This document shows, piece by piece, positions 54,042 to 61,613 of a stretch of 64,000 nucleotides of DNA. Position 1 is the stretch's first letter. Every line of letters begins with the position of its first letter. A program made the translations under genes and the position numbers. Under the pieces are notes generated by a model, which worked only from the letters and a program-made list of their open reading frames with translations, was not told the origin of the DNA and made no database searches. Source of the stretch: Pseudocolwellia sp049933045 (GTDB taxonomy: Bacteria > Pseudomonadota > Gammaproteobacteria > Enterobacterales > Alteromonadaceae); contig NZ_CP187926.1 in assembly GCF_049933045.1 (NCBI RefSeq), positions 1,984,001 to 2,048,000 on the forward strand, given 5' to 3'.

Positions 54042-54863
54042 ATGACCCATAACAAACCCACAGCGGATTACCTTTGCCCTTTATGTAATGAAAACTTATT
54101 ACTAACGGGCAAAACCTATCGATGCAGTAAAAACCATTGTTTTGATGAAGCGAAAGAAGGTTACGTAAACCTTTTACCTGTTCAGCATAAGCACTCTAAA
54201 TCGCCAGGCGATAATGCTGATATGGTAAATGCACGTAGATCATTTTTAGATAATGGTTATTACCAGCCGTTAATCGACAAGTTAATGGCTTTGTATCATC
54301 AATATGCAACAAGCACCCTACCCGTGTTTGATGCTGGCTGTGGTGAAGGTTTTTATACTCATCAATATAAAAGCGACAAAAATCAAGTTTACGGTATCGA
54401 TATTTCTAAATCGGCAGTAAAAATTGCAGCTAAGCGTTATAAAGATTGTAACTTCAGTGTAGGAACTCTGTCTCACTTACCTTTTGCTGATAGTTCGATA
54501 GGGTTTATAAATTCTATTTATGCACCGATTTTAGAAAATGAATTTAGTCGTGTGTTACAAAATGGAGGTTATTTACTTACAGTAACGCCTGCAGAAAAGC
54601 ATTTGATAGAATTGAAGTCGTTAATTTATATTGATGCTAAAGAACACGATACGTCAAAAGATCCTATTGAACATTTGACCTTAGTGAGTGAAGAAAAGTT
54701 AAATTACACGATGGACTTCACTCAGTCTGACGACATTCTTAACTTACTGTCCATGACGCCATTTGCGTTCAAAGCTTCAACTGACGTTATTGAAGAGCTT
54801 AAAAGCAAACAAAGCTTTTCTTGCCAAGCAGATTTTCAAATTAGGTTATATCAAAAGATCTAA
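54042..54863 (+). CDS. rlmA: 23S rRNA (guanine-N1)-methyltransferase RlmA-like
   Basis: 273 residues. An N-terminal zinc finger with CPLCNENLLL and YRCSKNHCFDEAKEGYVNLL is followed by KHSKSPGDNADMVNARRSFLDNGYY, an RlmA signature, then a SAM domain (VFDAGCGEGFYTHQY, VYGIDISKSAVKIAAKRY). RlmAI methylates G745 of 23S rRNA. Co-transcription with xthA is likely. Confidence 0.92.
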   Translation: MTHNKPTADYLCPLCNENLLLTGKTYRCSKNHCFDEAKEGYVNLLPVQHKHSKSPGDNADMVNARRSFLDNGYYQPLIDKLMALYHQYATSTLPVFDAGCGEGFYTHQYKSDKNQVYGIDISKSAVKIAAKRYKDCNFSVGTLSHLPFADSSIGFINSIYAPILENEFSRVLQNGGYLLTVTPAEKHLIELKSLIYIDAKEHDTSKDPIEHLTLVSEEKLNYTMDFTQSDDILNLLSMTPFAFKASTDVIEELKSKQSFSCQADFQIRLYQKI

Positions 54864-54897
54864 TCTGTAGATTCTACATGTTAAGTCATAAACTATT

Positions 54898-55404
54898 TTA
54901 ACAACAATTCCTATCACGTTTAATTGCCTGTTTTTCATGTTCTATTAAACGTGTTAGTTCTTGTTGTGATACCGACTCACCAATACATGTTATCGCTTCA
55001 GCGTATGCGAACTTACTATTAGGCATAACATGTTCAAATACTAACTTCGCACGTTCCATATGAAAATCAGACGTCACTAACACCACTTGATTTATTAGGT
55101 TTTTTTCTAGTAGGGGTTTAGACAAAAGCGCATCTTCAAACGTATAAGTACTTAACGCCACATCTATAAATACTGATTTTGACACACCTTTATTCCTGAG
55201 ATAATTTTTAAGATGCTGACCATGTGAAGTTCGCGTTGTATTGAAACTTTCACCGAACCCACCTGTACATAATATTTTAACGTCATGTATTTTCTTCAAC
55301 AAACACGAAGCAGTCAAAGCCATATCACACCTTAACTTTGCGATAGCCGACAAGTTTCCCTGTTCATCATTTAGGTGCCCTAAAATAACGATTACAGTGC
55401 TCAT
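54898..55404 (-). CDS. YdcF-like DUF218 protein
   Basis: The 168-residue protein has the DUF218 layout: VIVILGHLND at the start, ILCTGGFG, SHGQHLKNYLRNKGV, STYTFEDALLSKPLLEK and VVLVTSDFHMERAKLVFEHV. No membrane segment, so it is like cytoplasmic YdcF rather than SanA or ElyC. A nucleotide-binding fold is suggested; the reaction is unknown. It converges on rlmA. Confidence 0.88.
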   Translation of the reverse strand: MSTVIVILGHLNDEQGNLSAIAKLRCDMALTASCLLKKIHDVKILCTGGFGESFNTTRTSHGQHLKNYLRNKGVSKSVFIDVALSTYTFEDALLSKPLLEKNLINQVVLVTSDFHMERAKLVFEHVMPNSKFAYAEAITCIGESVSQQELTRLIEHEKQAIKRDRNCC

Positions 55405-55454
55405 ATGTCCTTATCTTCTAGTCTATTGTTAGCATTATTGCTATTTCAGGTTTA

Positions 55455-55648
55455 GTTAACCTGAACACGGTTTAAGATGTTTTTAATTCATTGAAATTAT
55501 TACTAATAAAATTTAACTTATACTCTAGCTTGATAGTTTTTCTTTCTTCGAGGTAAGTTTCGCGTCAATAGCTAGCCTACTGCAAATAAATTTAACGATG
55601 AAGCAAGTAAAAGTAGCTGTTAGAGAAGAATATATTAAGTCGAGCTCA
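55455..55648 (-). repeat. Short dispersed repeat, copy B with internal insertion
   Basis: Matches copy A (52930-53054) in opposite orientation, from TAACCTGAAC to CTCAGATTA. About 75 bases (55520-55595) without counterpart in copy A interrupt it. The rest of the 55405-55747 spacer holds only the terminator at 55691. Confidence 0.75.
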
Positions 55649-55690
55649 GATTAGTTAGTAGATTATTAAATACATTTATAAAAACAAAAA

Positions 55691-55712
55691 AGCCCATAAC
55701 GGATTATGGGCT
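55691..55712 (-). terminator. Terminator after yfbV
   Basis: GCCCATAA-TCCG-TTATGGGC followed on the minus strand by a T7 tract, about 35 bases after the yfbV stop. Confidence 0.88.
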
Positions 55713-55747
55713 CATTCAATAGATTTTAATATCTTAATAAAAACTAG

Positions 55748-56176
55748 CTACTTTATTGGCATACTTCGATAGGTAATATTGAGTAGTTGAGCTAAGTCAA
55801 TATAACGAGGTTTGTTCACCGAAAGCTTAATGTCGCCACCACTTTGATTAAACTTAGCTACACCCTCTTTATACCAAGAAGCTAAAGCAGGAGGTAAAAA
55901 TTTATCGGCTTTTACACCTGAAACAACCAAAGCTTGTACAGGCATGCTTAAAATAAATAATCCGTACACTAAAGCCTGCGGTAATAATTCATAACCGCCA
56001 AAATACAATTGCATAATAAAAACGAAAACCGCCATTGCAGGTAAATACTTACAAGTAAAACGTGCTATTTGAACGGTTCGATAATCTTTAAAGTATTGGG
56101 CGAGTTCAATACGCTCAGGCCAAAGGCTGATGTATTTTCGACCTAGCTTAATGATGTCTAAAAGGTTTAATTCCAT
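55748..56176 (-). CDS. yfbV: YfbV (UPF0208) membrane protein
   Basis: 142 residues. IIKLGRKYISLWP at the start, two hydrophobic helices (LPAMAVFVFIMQLYFGG and ALVYGLFILSMPVQALVVSG) and the cytoplasmic KFLPPALASWYKEGVAKFN segment match YfbV/DUF412. In E. coli, YfbV takes part in insulating the Ter macrodomain. It lies near alaA and yfbR, as in enterobacteria. Confidence 0.9.
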   Translation of the reverse strand: MELNLLDIIKLGRKYISLWPERIELAQYFKDYRTVQIARFTCKYLPAMAVFVFIMQLYFGGYELLPQALVYGLFILSMPVQALVVSGVKADKFLPPALASWYKEGVAKFNQSGGDIKLSVNKPRYIDLAQLLNITYRSMPIK

Positions 56177-56256
56177 GGGTAAAATACTCTAAGTACCATA
56201 AATTGAATATAGCATAAAATTCATTTTATCGAATGTAATTTAAGCTTTTAATTGTA

Positions 56257-56619
56257 ATACCAAGCGGATTAATTTATTGAGCAACTTAGAGCTACATTAG
56301 CAAGCTTAGAACAAGAAAAATTGATTAAACATAGTTATTCTATATTTTTTTAATTTTGTGATGTTATCAGTTTGCTAATGAGCTCCCGAAGGGCGAGAAT
56401 TTAAAGGCTCATATGCCGCGTTATTGATTTTGACAAGGTTCCTACATGGATGTAGGACATTAGGGTAACGCAGGAGCAGTTACCGAGAATAACCATTCTC
56501 TTCAATCAATGCCTCGCCTACATGGATGTAGGTGCTTAGGTTCAGTCTGGAACTATGAACCTGTGCCTCTAAGCCTTTAAATTCTCGCTAAGTGAGCAAT
56601 AAATTAATCCGTTTTGTAT
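56257..56619. mobile_element. Miniature inverted-repeat transposon (copy 2, two hairpin modules)
   Basis: A 363-base element with the same ends as copies at 12152 and 32292 (ATACCAAGCGGATTAATTT and its inverse, few mismatches), flanked by TA. It is nearly identical to copy 1 except for an extra module of about 48 bases after GACAAGG: palindrome CCTACATGGATGTAGG (56441-56456) plus stem GGTAAC...GTTACC (56464-56484). The shared module is at 56517-56562. No gene. Confidence 0.85.
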
Positions 56620-56675
56620 AAGATAACATTCAATTCTGTTTGATTAAAACACCTATATAAATAACTTTTAGGCAC

Positions 56676-56703
56676 AAAAAAGCTGAGATAAACTCAGCTT
56701 TTA
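56676..56703 (-). terminator. Terminator after gnd
   Basis: AGCTGAG-TTTAT-CTCAGCT with a T-run on the minus strand, about 35 bases after the gnd stop. Confidence 0.85.
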
Positions 56704-56734
56704 TACAAACAGATTTCAACGATTAGCAAGGTAA

Positions 56735-58201
56735 TTATACGTCGTAAGTTGTTGAAGAAGTGTCACCACCTCTACCTGTCCAGTTTGTATGGAAAAATTC
56801 ACCACGTGCCTTATCTGTACGCTCGTAAGTGTGAGCACCAAAGTAATCACGTTGCGCTTGTAATAAGTTCGCAGGAGAGTTAGCCGTACGGTAACCATCA
56901 AAGTAGCTAAGTGCTGATGACAAACAAGGTACTGAAATACCTTGCATTGCAGCCGTAGCTACAACTTCACGCCAGCCTTGCTGTGCATTACTTACAACGC
57001 CGTTGAAGTAATCATCAAGCAATAAGTTTGATAAGTTTTCGTTTTTATCAAAAGCTGTTTTGATGTTATCTAAGAATACTGAACGGATAATACAACCACC
57101 ACGCCACATAAGAGCGATAGCGCCACAATCTAATTCCCACTTGTATTCTTTAGCTGCTTCACGCATTACTGCATAACCTTGAGCATAAGAAACAATTTTA
57201 GATGCTAATAATGCTTGTTTTAAGCTTTCAATAAATGCGGTTTTATCACCATTAAATACTGGCGTTGGGCCAGAAATAACAGAAGATGCTTGAACACGTT
57301 CTTCTTTAATTGCTGATAAACAACGAGCAAATACTGCTTCGCCAATTAATGTTAATGGAACACCTAAATGTAAGGCTGTAACACCTGTCCACTTACCTGT
57401 ACCTTTTTGGCCAGCAGTATCAAGAATGCTTTCAACTAATGCTTTACCGTCTTCTTTATACGCTAAAATGTCAGCAGTAATTTCTACTAAGTAGCTGCTT
57501 AATTCTGTTTTGTTCCAATCAGCAAACACGGCTTGCATTTCATCAGCAGACATACCAAGTAAGTCACGCATTAAAATGTAAGCTTCACAAATAAGTTGCA
57601 TATCGCCGTATTCGATACCGTTATGAACCATTTTCACAAAATGGCCTGCACCGTCATCACCAACCCAATCACAACATGGAACCGTTAAGTCGCCATTTTC
57701 GTCTGCAACTTTAGCTGATATACCTTGGAAGATAGGCTTAACATGTTCCCATGCTTCTTTAGCGCCACCAGGCATAATTGATGGGCCTAATAAAGCACCT
57801 TCTTCACCACCAGAAACACCTGTTCCGATGTAAAGAAGACCTTTTTCACGTAAGTAATGTGTACGACGGTTTGAATCTTCAAATTGGCTGTTACCGCCAT
57901 CAATGATGATGTCGCCTTTATCTAAAAGAGGAATAAGTGTTTCAATAAAATCATCTACTGGTTGCCCAGACTTAACCATAAGCATAACTTTACGAGGAGT
58001 TTCTAATGAAGCAACTAAGCTTTCAACTGAATCAGCACCGCGAATACTTTTATCTTTAGCACGACCATTAATAAAGTTTTCCACTTTATTATATGAACGG
58101 TTAAATGCTGTTACAGTAAACCCTTTACTTGCCATATTAAGGATTAAGTTTTCGCCCATAACTGCTAGGCCAACAACACCTATATCTGATTTTGATTTCA
58201 T
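56735..58201 (-). CDS. gnd: 6-phosphogluconate dehydrogenase, decarboxylating
   Basis: The 488-residue protein has IGVVGLAVMGENLILNMASKGF (NADP site), NRSYNKV, IIDGGNSQFEDSNRR, GVSGGEEGALLGPSIMPGG, the catalytic FVKMVHNGIEYGDMQ and C-terminal FHTNWTGRGGDTSSTTYDV. Oxidative pentose phosphate pathway: 6-phosphogluconate to ribulose 5-phosphate, CO2 and NADPH. It is about 20 residues longer than the E. coli enzyme. Monocistronic here; zwf and pgl are not adjacent. Confidence 0.96.
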   Translation of the reverse strand: MKSKSDIGVVGLAVMGENLILNMASKGFTVTAFNRSYNKVENFINGRAKDKSIRGADSVESLVASLETPRKVMLMVKSGQPVDDFIETLIPLLDKGDIIIDGGNSQFEDSNRRTHYLREKGLLYIGTGVSGGEEGALLGPSIMPGGAKEAWEHVKPIFQGISAKVADENGDLTVPCCDWVGDDGAGHFVKMVHNGIEYGDMQLICEAYILMRDLLGMSADEMQAVFADWNKTELSSYLVEITADILAYKEDGKALVESILDTAGQKGTGKWTGVTALHLGVPLTLIGEAVFARCLSAIKEERVQASSVISGPTPVFNGDKTAFIESLKQALLASKIVSYAQGYAVMREAAKEYKWELDCGAIALMWRGGCIIRSVFLDNIKTAFDKNENLSNLLLDDYFNGVVSNAQQGWREVVATAAMQGISVPCLSSALSYFDGYRTANSPANLLQAQRDYFGAHTYERTDKARGEFFHTNWTGRGGDTSSTTYDV

Positions 58202-58644
58202 GTTTTCTCCAGAGAAATAATTTTATCGAGTTTCATTACATTTCTTACATCCGAATATACCGCGAGTGAATATAATGGGATGTAAATGGAATAACTGTCA
58301 CATAAACTAACTACACATATTTACCCACTAAGATACCAGATAAAAATATAACGGATAATTATATTAATACATTTCTTATGGCTTTTAGGAATATATGAAT
58401 TAGCATTAAACTAAAACGGTTTACTTCAAACCTTTTACAGATAGTATTTCTGACGTATTTAGGTCTAAATATGGCATCGGAGTTTACCAGTATTTACATG
58501 TTATTGCTGCTTTTTTAAAAGTATTTATCACGAATAAATACATATTCTTTTAAATACAATTGTTTTTATTGAATATATTATTATTAGCGGTGATGATGAA
58601 AAAATAAAACCTTTTACAAACACTATATCGAGAAAATAACCCTT
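58202..58644. other. Intergenic region, nothing recognised
   Basis: A 443-base AT-rich spacer between divergent gnd and a small gene. It must hold both promoters. No repeat, RNA structure or convincing hexamer pair was found by eye. Confidence 0.4.
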
Positions 58645-58860
58645 ATGAATGAATCTATTAAAGAAAAAATTATTGATGTGTGTGATCAAAAAATCAAACA
58701 AAAAGGTGATAATGTCGGCTTGTCATTCTATGCTTTTTTCAAAAATAAAAATTCAGAGCCACAATTACTCATGGAAGTCGCAACTTGGTGGATTATGACA
58801 GAGAAACTAGATCACTTTGAAAAAGCCGTTAAAATAAAGAAAATGATTCAAGCTTTATAA
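58645..58860 (+). CDS. Small conserved-looking protein (possibly DUF6500)
   Basis: A 71-residue soluble protein, MNESIKEKIIDVCDQKIKQK at the start, with VGLSFYAFFKNKNSEP, ATWWIMTEKLDHFEKAVKIKKMI. The pattern looks like a compact conserved family; I recall it as DUF6500, without verification. Normal codon use and clear start context (AACCCTT then ATG; weak ribosome binding site). Function unknown. Confidence 0.65.
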   Translation: MNESIKEKIIDVCDQKIKQKGDNVGLSFYAFFKNKNSEPQLLMEVATWWIMTEKLDHFEKAVKIKKMIQAL

Positions 58861-58944
58861 CAACTTAACCTATAAACTTATGGTTATATCTCCTGATACA
58901 CATCATTTATAAATTAATATCAAATAACTCGAAGAACCTAAATA

Positions 58945-59241
58945 ATGAAACACTCTAAAACAACTCAAAAGCTTGAAAATAGATTAATTGCGACGATTGA
59001 AAAAATGAAAATATTGTTGGCAGAAGAATTAGCGGGCTTCGTTGATATTAACTATGTCGTTAAATATGATAATTTTCCTAACAGCTTATTAATGCATTGT
59101 ACTTTTGATAAAGATACAAACTTAGTTCAAGCGAAAAGCCAGGAAGTAACTTATCAAAAAAAGCTTCATCGACTGCTTTTTAAACAAGGTATTGTGCTAA
59201 AAAATTCAAGCCACAACTTAGTATTTATTCAAGAGTTATAA
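58945..59241 (+). CDS. Small unknown protein
   Basis: A 98-residue basic protein with no signal peptide or membrane segment. Helical N-terminus (KTTQKLENRLIATIEKMKILLAEEL), then beta-like segments (VDINYVVKYDNFPNSLLMHCTFD) and a C-terminal SHNLVFIQEL. I recognise no family. It is 84 bases downstream of the 71-residue gene and may share its transcript. Confidence 0.6.
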   Translation: MKHSKTTQKLENRLIATIEKMKILLAEELAGFVDINYVVKYDNFPNSLLMHCTFDKDTNLVQAKSQEVTYQKKLHRLLFKQGIVLKNSSHNLVFIQEL

Positions 59242-59379
59242 ACTTAACATAAAGTATGAATACTCTGATTGTGAAATTAACATTCCGTAACTCATGTTGT
59301 ATGACTAATACCCGTAACAAATACTCTGTGAATAACACACTGTAGCAATGTTTTATGATTAACGTATGAGGTTAGTTTT

Positions 59380-60054
59380 TTGCAAAACCCAGTAGAAGAA
59401 CAAATAACCATTAAACCTAAAACTAAGAATAACGGACTTTTTCTTATCTTTTTAGGCGTGTTATTAATTTTTATCAGTATGTTTATTAACTTGCTGTTCT
59501 GGGACGAATATAAAATTCAATTAATGTTGTTATTTTTAACCTGCAGTATTGTGTTATTAACAGGCATATTAAAATATTCTGAGCCTGAAGTTAGTTATAA
59601 ACTAACACGCCAGCAACTCTGCCTTTATCATAGAAATGGAAACTGGCAGCTAAACTGGGAAAGTATTGTTCGCCTTGGTCAACCGAGTGCCAATACTATT
59701 TTCGAAAACATCAACTTACCTTACATCGGCATAAAGCTTAAAGATATGGCTCTCATCGCTGATAACATTTCACCTCGATTAGCAAATAAATTAATCCATG
59801 AGCAACGAGAGTTATTGATACTAGCAGTAAGAAATAACGAGATAAAACTAGAAAGCGGTCTTATTAGCTTTGAACCTTTCACCTTAAATAATAAAGTTTA
59901 CAAAGGCCCTATCGCCGCTTGGCTTTTTAGAACCGAACAATTACATCAGGTTTATGGCTACCACCTGTTTCTACCTGATAGTGGATTTGACAGAAAATTA
60001 GGTGACTTTTTGACGTTACTAAAACAATGTAAAGAATACGCCAATACGATATAG
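59380..60054 (+). CDS. DUF2982-like membrane protein
   Basis: 224 residues from TTG with GAGG eight bases upstream. Two adjacent transmembrane helices (GLFLIFLGVLLIFISMFINLLFW and LMLLFLTCSIVLLTGIL) are followed by a PH-like cytoplasmic domain (VSYKLTRQQLCLYHRNGNWQLNWESIVRLGQP, LPYIGIKLKDM, DSGFDRKLGDFLTLLKQCKEY). The layout matches the DUF2982 family of Alteromonadales and Vibrionales as I remember it. Function unknown. Confidence 0.75.
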   Translation: MQNPVEEQITIKPKTKNNGLFLIFLGVLLIFISMFINLLFWDEYKIQLMLLFLTCSIVLLTGILKYSEPEVSYKLTRQQLCLYHRNGNWQLNWESIVRLGQPSANTIFENINLPYIGIKLKDMALIADNISPRLANKLIHEQRELLILAVRNNEIKLESGLISFEPFTLNNKVYKGPIAAWLFRTEQLHQVYGYHLFLPDSGFDRKLGDFLTLLKQCKEYANTI

Positions 60055-60190
60055 AATAAAATTCAGCTCAGATATTGTTCTTAATATATTCCAAAAACAT
60101 CTTCATAAAAATAGAACAATAATTTAACAAGCTTTGAATAAGTGCTATAAATATATCCCCTATTTATTATAACTAAAAATGGAATATATA

Positions 60191-61462
60191 ATGAAGTTAG
60201 CCTCCTTAGCTTTACATCATGGATATGAGTCTGAAGCCACTACAAAAGCAGCCACTACTCCTATTTATCAAACCACCTCTTACACTTTTGATAACACTCA
60301 GCATGGCGCTGATTTGTTTGATTTAAAAGTACCAGGCAATATTTATACACGCATTATGAATCCGACAACGGATGTACTCGAACAACGTGTATCAGCGATG
60401 GAAGGTGGTTTAGCAGGATTAGCTGTAGCTTCAGGCATGGCGGCGATTACTTATGCTATTCAGGCGATTACTTCAGTGGGCGATAACATTATAAGTACTA
60501 GCCAGCTATACGGCGGTACTTATAACCTTTTTGCTCATACACTTCCTAGACAAGGGGTAAATGTTAAATTTGCTTCTGCTGACGATTTAGCTGCATTTGA
60601 AAACTTAATTGACGACAACACGCGTGCTATTTTCTGTGAATCAATTGGTAATCCTGCAGGTAACATTGTTGATTTAGAAGCTTTAGCTAAAATAGCGAAT
60701 AAACATGGCGTACCGCTTATTGTTGATAACACGGTTGCTAGCCCTGTATTGTGTCGTCCTATTGAGCTTGGTGCTCATATTGTTATTCATTCTCTAACTA
60801 AATATATTGGCGGCCATGGTACAAGTATTGGCGGCATTATTGTCGATTCAGGTAAATTCGATTGGGTTGCTAACAAAGAACGTTTTCCTATGTTGAATGA
60901 ACCTGATCCTTCATATCATAACGTGGTTTACACCGAAGCTTTAGGCGCAGCAGCTTATATTGGTCGTTGTCGTGTTGTACCTCTAAGAAATACTGGTGCA
61001 GCTCTTTCTCCGCACAGTGCATTTTTAATTATGCAAGGTTTAGAAACCCTCTGTTTACGTATGGAACGTCATTGTGAGAACGCTTTAAAAGTAGCTAACT
61101 ATTTAAAAAATCATGACAAAATAAATTGGGTAAATTACGCAGCATTACCTACCAGCCCATATAACGACTTATGTCATAAGATCACAAGCGGGAAATCTTC
61201 AGGTATTTTAAGTTTTGGTATTAAAGGTGGTAGCGAGGCTGGCGGTCGTTTTATTGATGCACTAGAAATGATCTTACGTTTAGTAAACATTGGTGATGCT
61301 AAATCTTTAGCTTGTCACCCTGCATCAACAACACATCGTCAATTAAATGCTGAAGAGCTTAAGTCTGCAGGAGTTTCTGAAGACTTAGTGCGTATTTCCG
61401 TTGGTATTGAAGATATTGACGACATTATCGCCGATATTGAACAGGCGCTAGAAAAAGCTTAA
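60191..61462 (+). CDS. metY: O-acetylhomoserine/O-acetylserine sulfhydrylase (MetY-like)
   Basis: 423 residues from ATG 60191 (TGGA upstream; an ATG at 60179 would add four). Cys/Met-metabolism PLP family: ASLALHHGYESEATTKAATTPIYQTTSYTF, the MNPTTDVLEQRVSAMEGG segment, ASGMAAITYAI, VDNTVASPVLCRP, the PLP Lys in HSLTKYIGGHG and the C-terminal SLACHPASTTHRQLN. It makes homocysteine from O-acetylhomoserine and sulfide; the length and Thr-His-Arg ending favour MetY over MetB or MetZ. Confidence 0.9.
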   Translation: MKLASLALHHGYESEATTKAATTPIYQTTSYTFDNTQHGADLFDLKVPGNIYTRIMNPTTDVLEQRVSAMEGGLAGLAVASGMAAITYAIQAITSVGDNIISTSQLYGGTYNLFAHTLPRQGVNVKFASADDLAAFENLIDDNTRAIFCESIGNPAGNIVDLEALAKIANKHGVPLIVDNTVASPVLCRPIELGAHIVIHSLTKYIGGHGTSIGGIIVDSGKFDWVANKERFPMLNEPDPSYHNVVYTEALGAAAYIGRCRVVPLRNTGAALSPHSAFLIMQGLETLCLRMERHCENALKVANYLKNHDKINWVNYAALPTSPYNDLCHKITSGKSSGILSFGIKGGSEAGGRFIDALEMILRLVNIGDAKSLACHPASTTHRQLNAEELKSAGVSEDLVRISVGIEDIDDIIADIEQALEKA

Positions 61463-61505
61463 TCGTTATTTTTACAAGACAGTTATTTAATTAGAAACAA
61501 AAAAG

Positions 61506-61546
61506 GCTCAAAACACATAATAACTTTATGGTTTTGAGCTTTTTTA
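61506..61546. terminator. Bidirectional terminator between metY and the TonB receptor gene
   Basis: GGCTCAAAAC...GTTTTGAGC stem with a loop of about 16 bases, A-run before and T-run after, between converging genes. Confidence 0.8.
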
Positions 61547-61613
61547 TATCGTATTTATATTCGTTTACATTAATCCAATTCTTAAACTCAAATTCAATGC
61601 TAACAATTAAAAG

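Noticed and set aside
57903..58220. 105-codon frame opposite gnd
   Set aside because: Antisense to the conserved N-terminal domain of 6-phosphogluconate dehydrogenase; composition reflects the shadow frame.
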